In this document: one piece after another, positions 31,682 through 40,398 of the stretch
Layout of the letters: each line of letters opens with the position of its first letter
Position numbering within the stretch: position 1 is the first letter of the stretch
Assembly (NCBI GenBank): GCA_021825945.1
Contig: JAKAFN010000006.1
Span: 95,121-159,120 of the forward strand
Source: Pseudomonadota bacterium
Lineage (GTDB): Bacteria > Pseudomonadota > Gammaproteobacteria > Burkholderiales > Burkholderiaceae_F
Reading direction: 5' to 3'
Length of the DNA: 64,000 nucleotides
The notes under the pieces: model-generated
Databases searched by the model: none
Told to the model about the DNA's origin: nothing
What the model saw: the letters and a program-made list of their open reading frames with translations, nothing else
Made by a program: the position numbers and the translations under genes

Positions 31682-32558
31682 GACGCTGCTCGTCACCTTG
31701 TTGACGGTGTTCGGCGGCGCCGCGGTACATGCCCTGGCACTGTTGCCGCATCACACTCGCAGCGATCCGTCGCCGCGGGTTGCCGAGCGTCGCGCATGGC
31801 GGCAGATATGGCTGCCGCTGCTGCCGCTCGAGGTGCTCGGCGCGTGGCTTGCCGGCTGGGTGCTGCGCGAACCCGATCCGGTGCCGGATCGCGTGGCTCC
31901 GGCCATCCTGATGACCGCCGGTCTACCCTTCGCGTTGGTCGCGGTCCGCGCCGCAGCGCGGGCGATATGGGCAGTCGTTCGTGCACCGCGGGATCTGCCG
32001 ATCTACACCGTCGGCTTCTTTCGCCCGCGGATCGTGTTTTCGCCGTTTCTGGCCAGGCGTCTCGAAGAAGGCCTGGTGCGTGCGGCCTGGGAACACGAGC
32101 AGGCACATGTTCGGCATCGCGATCCGCTGCGGATCTGGCTGGCCCAGATCGCAACCGATCTGCAGTGGCCCTGGCCGGCCGCACACCGCCGTTTCGCGGC
32201 CTGGATCGACCTTCTGGAATGCGCCCGGGACGAGGAGGCCCGCGCCTGCGGCGCATGCGGGATCGATCTCGCCGCGGCGATCCTGGCGATCGTTCGCATG
32301 GGATTGCCGCCGGGAGCCGTGCCCGACGGAACGGCTCCCGGCGTCGGCCTGATTGGCAGGGGAGAAGCGTTGCGAGGACGGATCGCGCGCTTGTTGTCGC
32401 CGCTGCCGGAGTCTGCCGGCCTGCCGGCGCGGCCCCGTTTCGTTCCGTCGGCGTCGTGGGCCCTCGGCACTGCCGTGCTCCTGATCGCGGGGGGCGCCGG
32501 TGCCGTCTGCGGGGAACGGGTGCTGCGGCCGATTCTTGCTTGGACATCGGCGTTTTGA
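31671..32558 (+). CDS. M56-family (BlaR1-like) membrane metalloprotease without sensor domain
   Basis: This 295-residue protein has membrane segments near residues 5-22, 40-62 and 75-100, and a last one near 262-282. The zinc-protease motif HEQAH (HExxH) is in AAWEHEQAHVRHRDPLR near residue 141, with a downstream LLECARDEEARACG helix giving the third-ligand Glu region. This matches the M56 peptidase part of BlaR1/MecR1. Those proteins carry a C-terminal penicillin-binding sensor; here the chain stops right after the last span. Any signal must therefore be sensed by the membrane part or a partner. It presumably controls the preceding repressor. Confidence 0.82.
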   Translation: MERETLLVTLLTVFGGAAVHALALLPHHTRSDPSPRVAERRAWRQIWLPLLPLEVLGAWLAGWVLREPDPVPDRVAPAILMTAGLPFALVAVRAAARAIWAVVRAPRDLPIYTVGFFRPRIVFSPFLARRLEEGLVRAAWEHEQAHVRHRDPLRIWLAQIATDLQWPWPAAHRRFAAWIDLLECARDEEARACGACGIDLAAAILAIVRMGLPPGAVPDGTAPGVGLIGRGEALRGRIARLLSPLPESAGLPARPRFVPSASWALGTAVLLIAGGAGAVCGERVLRPILAWTSAF

Positions 32559-33607
32559 TCGGCTTGCATTTTTCGCGGCGCCGACGAACCGCGTTCTGTA
32601 TGCTCGCCTTGGCGGGCACGCTCCGGATGGCCGTCGCCGATGATGCCGACGTCACCGTCCGGCTATACGCGATGCCCCGTTTCTGGACCGCCTATGGACA
32701 GATCGCCCCGACGGCGATCCTTGCGGTGCGCAGTGTCGATCCCGGTACCTTGCGTGGCCTGCGTGTCGTGCCGGGCAGCGCCGTGGCTGCCGGCGACGTG
32801 CTTGCCCATCTCGGCGGGCCGCGCGTGCAATCGCGACTGACGGCCTGCGAACAGGCCCTGCGCAGCGCGCAGGCGCAGGAATCCGCCGCTCGACGCGCGC
32901 AGACGATCGTGCAGCACGAATGGGCAAATCAGTTGGCGACGCGACAGGCGGTCGAGATCGCCCGGCGCGACGCGCAGGTTGCGCATGCCGCGGTGCAGAC
33001 CGCCGCGGCCCGACTTCGTGCGGCCCGCGCGCTGCGGCTCGTCCGCGCGCCGGTTTCCGGAACGGTGATTGCGCTCCAGGCCGCCGACGGCGAGGAGATG
33101 TCGGCGGGGGAAACCATCCTGACCCTCATGCCGGCCGGAGGGCTGTGGATCGGCGCCGCATACTATGGCGCCGACGCCGCCGCGCTGCACGTCGGGATGA
33201 TTGGGCGTTTTCGGCCGGCGGGCGGCGGCGATGCGATCGCGGTCCGGGTCGTGGCGGTCGCGGCGGGCCTCGCCGCCGACGGCAGCCGGAGCGTCGGCCT
33301 GCTCCCGGCGTCGGCGGCCCGCCCGGCATGGTGGACGGACGGGCAATGGGGAAGGGTCGAGGTCGACGGACCGCCGCGGCAGATGGCGGCGGTGCCGACC
33401 TCGGCGTTGATCCTGGATCATGGTCGTTGGTGGGTGCTCGTGCGCACTGCGCAGGGGGACCGGCCCCAGGAAGTGACCCCGGGGCCGACGCGCGGCTGGC
33501 AGACCTGGATCGCATCCGGCTTGCAGCCGGGACAGCGCATCGTCGTTCGCAACGCGTTTCTCGAATACCATCGCGGCATCGCCGAGTCGTTTCAGCCTCC
33601 CGACTGA
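32555..33607 (+). CDS. RND-type periplasmic adaptor (HlyD/AcrA-like)
   Basis: The protein has 350 residues from TTG 32555, which overlaps the protease stop (TTGA) and gives a good signal peptide: FSRRRRTAF, then a hydrophobic stretch to about residue 32. The ATG at 32600 would remove the basic part. The order is typical of membrane-fusion proteins: a lipoyl half (VVPGSAVAAGDVLAHLGG), an alpha-hairpin coiled coil (about 95-165), the second lipoyl half (LVRAPVSGTVIALQAADGEEM), a beta-barrel, and a membrane-proximal domain. It should bridge the following RND pump to an outer-membrane channel. No TolC-like gene is in the window. Confidence 0.83.
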   Translation: MIGLHFSRRRRTAFCMLALAGTLRMAVADDADVTVRLYAMPRFWTAYGQIAPTAILAVRSVDPGTLRGLRVVPGSAVAAGDVLAHLGGPRVQSRLTACEQALRSAQAQESAARRAQTIVQHEWANQLATRQAVEIARRDAQVAHAAVQTAAARLRAARALRLVRAPVSGTVIALQAADGEEMSAGETILTLMPAGGLWIGAAYYGADAAALHVGMIGRFRPAGGGDAIAVRVVAVAAGLAADGSRSVGLLPASAARPAWWTDGQWGRVEVDGPPRQMAAVPTSALILDHGRWWVLVRTAQGDRPQEVTPGPTRGWQTWIASGLQPGQRIVVRNAFLEYHRGIAESFQPPD

Positions 33608-33610
33608 TCC

Positions 33611-36600
33611 ATGACGGCCGACGATCCTTCCGTACCGCGCTGGCTGCGGCGTCGGGTACTGTGGCTTCTCGTGCTCGCCGCCGTGGTGGGGTGGGCCGCG
33701 GATGCGATCCTGCGTACCCCCGTGGAGGTGCTGCCGCAGTTCGACTACCCGCAGATCCGCGTCAATGCGCACCTGTCGGGAACGGGTGCGACCGCACTGG
33801 AACATCTCGTCGTCTACCCACTGGAGAGCCGGATTCTGACCTTGACCGGCTTGCGCAGCGTGCGCTCGGTGATGGGCAACGGCACGGCGGAGATCGACGT
33901 GCGGTTTCGCCGGGGGAGCAATGCGCAGAGCGATCTGCAGGCGGTGGTCGGCGCGATCGATCGTGCCCGCGGAGATCTTCCGGGCCAAGTTCGTCCGGTG
34001 GCGGAGATCCTGGGAGATGCGATCAACGAAGTCGCGGATTACGCTGCCCGGATTCCGGCCGGCATCGCACCGGCTCGGGTGCAGCGGGTGGTGGCGGCCG
34101 ACATCGTTCCGGCGTTGCGCGCGGTTCCCGGCGTGCAGTTCGTCAACGTGTTCGGCGCCGGCAAGGAGGCGCTGTGGATTCAGCCCGATCTCGATGCCAT
34201 GCGCCGCTACGGCGTGAGTGTGGTGCAACTCGTGCAGGCGGTACGTTCGCAGATCCTGCTGGAACCCGCCGGCTATCTCACCCTCGGCCACAACGACGTG
34301 CCGATCGAAGTTCGCAGCCTGCCCACGCGGATCGCGGCGCTGGAGCGGATCCCGGTTGCGGGCCGGTACGGGCCGATCCCGCTGCGGGCCTTGGCGCGCG
34401 TCGTTCGCGCCGCGGAACCCACGCACAGCGCCGTGTCGCTGGACGGGCGTTCCAGCATCGCGCTCAGCGTGATCAAGCAGCCCGGTGCGTCGACGCGCGC
34501 CGTCACGCGCGCGGTGCAGGCCGTTCTGGATGGAACCCGCACGCAGCTTCCCCCGATGGTTCGTTGGGTGCAGACCTACGATCAAGGCCATCTGGTGGCA
34601 CGGGTGGGCGCCGATCTCGGGCGCAACCTGTCGATCGGGGCGGCGCTGGCGGTGCTGGTTCTCCTCTGGGTACTGGGCGCGGGACGCGGAATTTTCGTCC
34701 TCGCATGCAGCATTCCGCTGTCGCTGGCGCTTGCCGTCGCAGTGCTACGTGCGATCGGACAGGATCTGAATCTCATGACCTTCGGCGCGTTGTCGGTTGC
34801 CGTCGGCCTCCTGGCCGATGATGCGATCCTCGTCTTCGAGAGCATTCATCATCGTTGGGAGTTGGGCGACGCGCATTGGCAGGGCATCCGCGCAGGCGTC
34901 CGGAGCATCCTGGTTCCCGATGTCACGGGCACATTCACCAACGTCGCCATCTATCTACCGCTGCTTTTCGTGGGCGGTGTCGTGGGCTTGTTCTTCACGC
35001 CGTTTGCGTGGGCGATGATCGTTGCGCTATCCGCTTCGTTGCTGGTGTCGCTGACCGGCATCCCGCTGGGCCTGGGGTTTTTCGGTGCGCGCCCGTTTGC
35101 CGGCACGAGCGCAGGGCGCCGCTTCCTGGGAGGTCTCCAGCGCGCGAACGAACGGCTGTTCGCATGGGTTGCGCGCGCCCCTCGCGCCAGCCTGGCGATC
35201 ACGTTCGGGGCGCTGTTGATCAGTCTTGCGGGATTGGCGCTGGTGCCCGTCGACTTTCTGCCGCTGCCCAACGAAGGTACGCTGCTGGAGGCATTCACGC
35301 TTCCCCCGGGGGCCTCGTTGCTCGATACGCGCGTGGCGACACGGACGATCACGGCGCGGCTGTTACGCGACCCGGCGGTGGCGCATGTGTATGTCCGCAT
35401 CGGTTCGGCATCGTCGACGACCTATACCGAACCGGCGTATGCCGGCGAGATCCAGGTGGCGTTGAAGTCCGACGTCGGCGTCAATGACTTGGACGAGATC
35501 GGCGCACGCATCCGTCGCGAATCGCGGATCCCCGGCGTACAACTGGCGGTCGATACACCAACCATCGAGCGGGTCGGGGAGAGCCTCTCGGGGTTGTCGC
35601 AACCGTTCGTGCTTCACGTGTTCGGCGCCGCCATACCGGAGTTGCGTCGCGTATCGGAGAAAATCACCGCGCGCCTGCGTCGCATCGACGCATTGCAGGG
35701 TGTCTTCGACAACGACGGCTATCCGGTCACGCAGTTGCGGATCGAACCCCGAACGCGCGCGCTTACGGTCCACGGACTGACCCCCGCCGCGCTCGATGCG
35801 CAGATCGGACCCCTGATCGGCGGTGAGGTCGTGGGCCTCGTACCGGAGGGAAACGTCCCACTGGATCTCTACCTGCGACTTGCGGATGCGCCGGAACACA
35901 CCGTTCCGGAACTGGCGGCGCTGCCGATCCGCACACCTGGGGGCTGGACGCCATTGGGCGAACTGGCGAGGCTGACACTGGCGGAAACCCCCGATCAGAT
36001 CCGGCACATCGCCGGCGCCCGCGTCCTCGATATCGTGGCCACGCCCACCGGGCCGCTGGGCAGCACCGAGGTGGCGGCGCGGCGCGCCTTGGCCGATCTG
36101 CCTCTGCCGCCCGGAACCCGCATCGCATTCGGCGGTTTGGTCGCGGAACTCGAGCACGCCGCGCTGGGTCTGCTTCTGGCGGCCGCGGCGGCATTCGCGA
36201 TCCTCGTCGGCATTCTGTTGTTGCAGTTCGATGGTCTGCTGGTTGCCGGAATCCTCTTGCTCGAGATCCCGCTGGCGCTGACCGGAGGCGCGCTCGCCCT
36301 CGTGGCGAGCGGCGTCGGTCTGAACGCCACCGGTATGGTCGGGTTTCTGACCTTGGTGGGTATCGGGCTGCGTCACAGCATCGTGCTGCTCGATCGCGCC
36401 CGCGGCAACGAGCGTGCCGGCATGCCGGTCGAGGATGCGGTGCGGGAAGCGATCCAGGTTCGCTTTCGGCCGATCGTGCTCACCGCCGCGACCGGCGCCC
36501 TCGGCATGCTACCGACCGCGCTCGGGCTGGGCCAGGGTGCCGCCCCCGAACAGGGGCTGGCGGTGGTGATCCTGGGCGGCTTGGTCTGGAGCGCGGTGCG

Positions 36601-36661
36601 CAGCACCAACCTGATCCCCGCGCTCTATCTGTACTGGCGGCGCAAGCAGATCGCGCGGTAG
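33611..36661 (+). CDS. RND efflux pump, AcrB/CusA superfamily
   Basis: This 1016-residue, 12-span pump has two large periplasmic loops. TM4 carries SVAVGLLADDAILVFESI near residue 398, keeping the Asp pair of the proton relay. The TM10 relay Lys of AcrB is replaced: the matching stretch is LVGIGLRHSIVLLDRA near 918, with Arg-His where AcrB has Lys-Asn. The sequence is shorter than typical HAE1 pumps and lies between drug and metal groups, so the substrate is not predictable. It starts 3 bp after the adaptor stop and ends the apparent four-gene operon. Confidence 0.85.
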   Translation: MTADDPSVPRWLRRRVLWLLVLAAVVGWAADAILRTPVEVLPQFDYPQIRVNAHLSGTGATALEHLVVYPLESRILTLTGLRSVRSVMGNGTAEIDVRFRRGSNAQSDLQAVVGAIDRARGDLPGQVRPVAEILGDAINEVADYAARIPAGIAPARVQRVVAADIVPALRAVPGVQFVNVFGAGKEALWIQPDLDAMRRYGVSVVQLVQAVRSQILLEPAGYLTLGHNDVPIEVRSLPTRIAALERIPVAGRYGPIPLRALARVVRAAEPTHSAVSLDGRSSIALSVIKQPGASTRAVTRAVQAVLDGTRTQLPPMVRWVQTYDQGHLVARVGADLGRNLSIGAALAVLVLLWVLGAGRGIFVLACSIPLSLALAVAVLRAIGQDLNLMTFGALSVAVGLLADDAILVFESIHHRWELGDAHWQGIRAGVRSILVPDVTGTFTNVAIYLPLLFVGGVVGLFFTPFAWAMIVALSASLLVSLTGIPLGLGFFGARPFAGTSAGRRFLGGLQRANERLFAWVARAPRASLAITFGALLISLAGLALVPVDFLPLPNEGTLLEAFTLPPGASLLDTRVATRTITARLLRDPAVAHVYVRIGSASSTTYTEPAYAGEIQVALKSDVGVNDLDEIGARIRRESRIPGVQLAVDTPTIERVGESLSGLSQPFVLHVFGAAIPELRRVSEKITARLRRIDALQGVFDNDGYPVTQLRIEPRTRALTVHGLTPAALDAQIGPLIGGEVVGLVPEGNVPLDLYLRLADAPEHTVPELAALPIRTPGGWTPLGELARLTLAETPDQIRHIAGARVLDIVATPTGPLGSTEVAARRALADLPLPPGTRIAFGGLVAELEHAALGLLLAAAAAFAILVGILLLQFDGLLVAGILLLEIPLALTGGALALVASGVGLNATGMVGFLTLVGIGLRHSIVLLDRARGNERAGMPVEDAVREAIQVRFRPIVLTAATGALGMLPTALGLGQGAAPEQGLAVVILGGLVWSAVRSTNLIPALYLYWRRKQIAR

Positions 36662-36753
36662 GCGGCGTCGGTCGCGGTGCGGTCGGGGGCGTGGCGCGAA
36701 CCTTGCCGGTGTTATCGTAGCGAAGCGCTGACCGGGGACGGAAGGGGTCAAGG

Positions 36754-39700
36754 ATGGCGGCCGATGACGCGACAGCAGCAGGCCCGTTGCATGGCCTGAC
36801 CGACCACGAGGTCGCGGCGCGGATTGCCCGCGGCGCGGTCAACCGCGCGGCGACCCCGATCAGTCGTACGGCGTGGGAAATCGTGCGGTCCAACGTGCTG
36901 ACCCGATTCAATGCGATCCTCGGCACGCTGTTCGTCTTGATCCTGCTGACCGGGCCATGGCAGGATGCCTTGTTCGGCGGCGTATTCGTCCTCAATACCC
37001 TGGTCGGCGTGGTTCAGGAGATGCGGGCGAAACGGGCATTGGACCGTCTCGCGCTGATCAGTCAGCCGAAGGCCCGAGTCCTGCGCGCCGACCGGCTCGT
37101 CGAGATCGACGTCGCGGGAATCGTGGCCGACGACATCCTCGATCTGGGTTCGGGCGATCAGGTGGTGGTCGATGGCGTCATCCTCGAGGCCGTCGGACTC
37201 GAAGTCGACGAATCGATGCTCACCGGCGAATCGGCGCCGGTTCCCAAACAGACCGGCGACGAAGTCTGGTCGGGCAGCTTCGTCGTCGCCGGCACCGGGC
37301 GCTGCCGCGTCACCCGGGTCGGGGCGGCCGCGTATGGGCAGCGTCTTGCGGGCGATGCGCGGCGTTTCCGTGTGGCGCGTTCGGAATTGCGCGCGGGGAT
37401 CAATCGGATCCTGCGGTACGTCACGTGGGCGATCGTGCCGACCGCCGCACTGCTCTTTGCCGGTCAGGCGGCCATCCCGGTGCCGCTCGCCGATGCCTTG
37501 CTCCATTCCGCCGCCGGCGTGGTCGCGATGGTGCCCGAGGGGCTGATCCTGCTGACCAGCATCGCGCTGGCATTGGCGGCGTTGCGGCTCTCGCGCCGGC
37601 GCGTGCTGGTGCAGGACCTTCCGGCGACCGAGACCTTGGCCCGCGTGGACGTCATCTGCCTCGACAAGACCGGCACCCTGACCGAACGCGAGCCGCGATT
37701 CGACGCGCTCGAGATGTTGCGCCCGCACCCCGATGCGCTCCGAGCGCTTGCCGGTCTCGTCGCTGCCGAACCCAGACCCAATGCGACCCTGCGCGCGATC
37801 GAGGCCGCTTGTCGGATGGAACGCCATCCCGTCGCGGCGGCCGTCGTGCCGTTCTCGTCGGCGCGCAAGTGGAGCGGCGCCACGTTCGACGGCCTCGCGA
37901 CCTGGATTCTGGGCGCGCCCGAAGTGGTGCTGGCCGCGATTCCGAACGGCGAGGCGGTGCGGCAGCGCGTTGATGACCTCGCGCGTGGCGGACGCCGCGT
38001 CGTGCTGCTGGCGCAGACCACCGAGGCGCTTGCGGCCGAGGGACTCCCCGCCAAACTCATGCCCATAGCACTGGTGTCGCTCACCGAGCAGGTGCGCGGG
38101 GATGCCGCGGAGACCTTGCGGTTCTTCCACTCCCAGGGGGTCGCAATCAAGCTGCTGTCGGGCGATCATCCCGCCACGGTCGGCCGGATCGCATCGCAGC
38201 TCGCGATCGACGGCGACGCGGTCGACGCCAAGGATCTGCCGCAGGACGCCGCCGCGTTCGCCGCGCTGGCCGAACGGCACGCGGTATTCGGTCGCCTTTT
38301 GCCTCGGCACAAGGAAGCGCTGATCGGGGCGTTGCAGGCCCGCGGCCATGTCGTGGCGATGGTGGGGGACGGCGTGAACGACGTGCTCGCGCTCCGGGGT
38401 GCCGACATCGGCATTGCGATGGGCGCGGGCGCCAGCGCCAGCCGTGCCATCGCCCATCTGGTGCTCCTCGACAATCAGTTCGCGCGGTTGCCATCGGTCA
38501 TCGCCGAAGGGCGGCGGGTGATCGGAAATGTCGAGCGCCTGGCGGCGTTGTTTCTCACCAAGACGGTCTACGCCATGTTGCTCGCGCTCGCCGTCGGCGT
38601 GGCCGATGTGACGTTTCCATTCCTGCCCCGGCATCTGACCCTGGTCGGCTCCCTGACCATCGGGATTCCCGCGTTCTTCCTGTCGCTCGAACATCGCGCC
38701 GAGCGGGTCCGCGCCGGCTTCGTCGGGCGGGTACTGCGCTTTACCTTGCCGGCGGGGGTCATCGTCGCGGGAGCGACGTTCGCGGCGTATGCCCTCATCC
38801 CCAGCGCGTCGCGTAGCGGCCTGGCCGAAGCCCGGACGGCGGCGACCGTGACGCTGTTTGCGGTGGCGACCATGGTGCTTTTTCAGGTGGCGCGCCCGGT
38901 CAGTTTGGGGCGGCGGGTCTTGTTCGGTGCGACCATCGGTGCGTTTTTCCTCGTCGCGGCCGCGCCGCCGCTGCGGGCGTTTTTCGCCTTGCGTCCGCTG
39001 CCCGCCGCCACCTGGATTGCCGCGGCGGGAATCGTCGCCGCCGCCGCGGGCGCACTGCGCTGGAGCGCGGCGGTTGCGGCCACGGCGCGCGCGGCGCCGG
39101 TGACGAACCGGTCGCTGTCGCGCAAGGACATTCTGGACTGGCTGCTCGGAGCCGAGAGTCCGAAGTGGTTTCTTCTGACCGCCGCGATTTTGGTGGTCGG
39201 GGGCGCCTGGCTGTTTTTCGGGTTGCTGGAGGGCATCCTGCATCACGATCCGTTGGCTGCCGTCGATGTCCAGGTCCATCGCCTGTTGCAGTCCCTGCGC
39301 ACGCCCCTCGGAGACGACGTGATGACCATGGTCGCCGAGTTCGGCGATGCCCAGGTGCTGTTGCCGGTGATGCTCGTGGCCTTGGCGTGGTTTCTCGTGC
39401 ACCGTCTCTGGCTCACGGCCGGCTACTGGCTGGTGGCCGTCGGCGTTGCGGAACTACTCAGCGAGATGGTCAAGCTCGCCGCACTGCATCGGCAACGTCC
39501 GGGCGGTCTCCATCCGGTGATGGGGCCGTTTTCGTTTCCGATCAGCCACACCACCATGAGTACCGTGGTCTACGGTTTTCTGGCATTCCTGCTATGGCGC
39601 GTGGAACCGCCCGCATTCCGCCGCACTACCGTGGTCCTTGCCGCGGTCCTGATCAGCGCCATCTCCCTGTCGCGGCTGGTTCTCGGCGTCCATTGGTTGT

Positions 39701-39909
39701 CGGACGTACTGGGGGGCGTGGGGTTCAGCGTCGCGTGGTTGGCTGCGTTGGCGGTGGCGTACGAATATCAGTGCCGGGAGCGGTTTTCGTACGTCGGATT
39801 GGCGTCGGTGCTGTTTGCAACCCTCGTGGCCGCCGCGGCGCTGCACGGCGTGACGCGCCACTCCGTCGATACGGTATTCTCCGCGCCCGACGGTTCGATC
39901 AACCCATGA
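36754..39909 (+). CDS. P-type ATPase (CtpE-like) fused to a C-terminal PAP2 phosphatase domain
   Basis: This is one uninterrupted frame of 1051 residues. Residues 1-780 are a P-type ATPase: actuator LTGES near 156, VPEG in TM4 near 262, phosphorylation site DKTGTLT near 304, and hinge GDGVND near 538. The overall sequence (NVLTRFNAILGTLFV, RILRYVTWAIVPTA) resembles actinobacterial CtpE, a Ca2+-linked ATPase. Residues about 790-1040 are a six-span PAP2 domain. It has KLAALHRQRP near 906 (one residue longer than the KX6RP consensus), FPISHTTM near 929 (SGH replaced by ISH) and SRLVLGVHWLSD near 972 (complete SRX5HX3D). PAP2 enzymes dephosphorylate lipid phosphates or diphosphates. The ATG follows a GGAAGGGG ribosome-binding site, 93 bp after the RND gene. 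Confidence 0.85.
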   Translation: MAADDATAAGPLHGLTDHEVAARIARGAVNRAATPISRTAWEIVRSNVLTRFNAILGTLFVLILLTGPWQDALFGGVFVLNTLVGVVQEMRAKRALDRLALISQPKARVLRADRLVEIDVAGIVADDILDLGSGDQVVVDGVILEAVGLEVDESMLTGESAPVPKQTGDEVWSGSFVVAGTGRCRVTRVGAAAYGQRLAGDARRFRVARSELRAGINRILRYVTWAIVPTAALLFAGQAAIPVPLADALLHSAAGVVAMVPEGLILLTSIALALAALRLSRRRVLVQDLPATETLARVDVICLDKTGTLTEREPRFDALEMLRPHPDALRALAGLVAAEPRPNATLRAIEAACRMERHPVAAAVVPFSSARKWSGATFDGLATWILGAPEVVLAAIPNGEAVRQRVDDLARGGRRVVLLAQTTEALAAEGLPAKLMPIALVSLTEQVRGDAAETLRFFHSQGVAIKLLSGDHPATVGRIASQLAIDGDAVDAKDLPQDAAAFAALAERHAVFGRLLPRHKEALIGALQARGHVVAMVGDGVNDVLALRGADIGIAMGAGASASRAIAHLVLLDNQFARLPSVIAEGRRVIGNVERLAALFLTKTVYAMLLALAVGVADVTFPFLPRHLTLVGSLTIGIPAFFLSLEHRAERVRAGFVGRVLRFTLPAGVIVAGATFAAYALIPSASRSGLAEARTAATVTLFAVATMVLFQVARPVSLGRRVLFGATIGAFFLVAAAPPLRAFFALRPLPAATWIAAAGIVAAAAGALRWSAAVAATARAAPVTNRSLSRKDILDWLLGAESPKWFLLTAAILVVGGAWLFFGLLEGILHHDPLAAVDVQVHRLLQSLRTPLGDDVMTMVAEFGDAQVLLPVMLVALAWFLVHRLWLTAGYWLVAVGVAELLSEMVKLAALHRQRPGGLHPVMGPFSFPISHTTMSTVVYGFLAFLLWRVEPPAFRRTTVVLAAVLISAISLSRLVLGVHWLSDVLGGVGFSVAWLAALAVAYEYQCRERFSYVGLASVLFATLVAAAALHGVTRHSVDTVFSAPDGSINP

Positions 39910-39943
39910 TCCGGCGCGGGGGCCGGCGTGCGACGGGAAGGAA

Positions 39944-40351
39944 ATGCGGATGCGGCGATTCGGTTGGACCATGATGGCGGTGGCGATCTCGGGAGTCCTG
40001 GTTTCCGCCTGCGGGAAACCCACCGATCGGTACCTCGGTACATGGCGGGATGTCCGGGATCCCGCCCGCACGCTGGTGATTCGGGAGAACGGCCGGGAAT
40101 TCCTGGCAAAGGACATCGACGATACGCCGTCCGCCTTTGCCTGCAAGGATCTGGGACGGAATCTGTTTTCCGGCCATATCGAGCAGTGCCCGGACCACCG
40201 CGTGTCGACGGTCATTCTGAAGGCCGACGGCGATACCCTGAAGAACGTCGACCCGCTGCCGCTTGGGCTGGGGATTTCGACCATCGTGTTCGATTCGTCC
40301 GGCGGGGAGTTGATCGTCGGGTCGAGCCGCTATCAGCGCGTGGGGTATTGA
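39944..40351 (+). CDS. Small lipoprotein, function unknown
   Basis: This 135-residue protein has a basic start (MRMRRFG), a hydrophobic stretch and the lipobox LVSAC (Cys near 23), followed by GKPTDRYLGTW. The mature part is small, with two cysteines (AFACKD, IEQCPD) that could pair. I do not recognise the family. It has a good ribosome-binding site (GGGAAGGA) and follows the ATPase-PAP2 gene by 34 bp, so it may belong to the same transcript. Confidence 0.7.
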   Translation: MRMRRFGWTMMAVAISGVLVSACGKPTDRYLGTWRDVRDPARTLVIRENGREFLAKDIDDTPSAFACKDLGRNLFSGHIEQCPDHRVSTVILKADGDTLKNVDPLPLGLGISTIVFDSSGGELIVGSSRYQRVGY

Positions 40352-40359
40352 TCGCAGAT

Positions 40360-40391
40360 GCGGGCGGTCTTGCGATGTGCGGACCGCCCGC
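40360..40391. terminator. Perfect 10-bp hairpin between convergent genes
   Basis: GCGGGCGGTC and GACCGCCCGC form a perfect 10-bp stem around a 12-nt loop in the 47-bp gap between the small lipoprotein and the FN3 lipoprotein, which converge here. There is no T-run on either side, so intrinsic termination would be weak. A bidirectional barrier or mRNA 3' end is the likely role. Confidence 0.5.
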
Positions 40392-40398
40392 GGAAGGC

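Noticed and set aside
36748..39402. Open frame of 884 codons on the minus strand, opposite the ATPase-PAP2 gene
   Set aside because: It is an antisense shadow of a GC-rich gene: composition is Arg/Gly/His/Gln-heavy with no domain, while the plus strand has complete P-type ATPase motifs.
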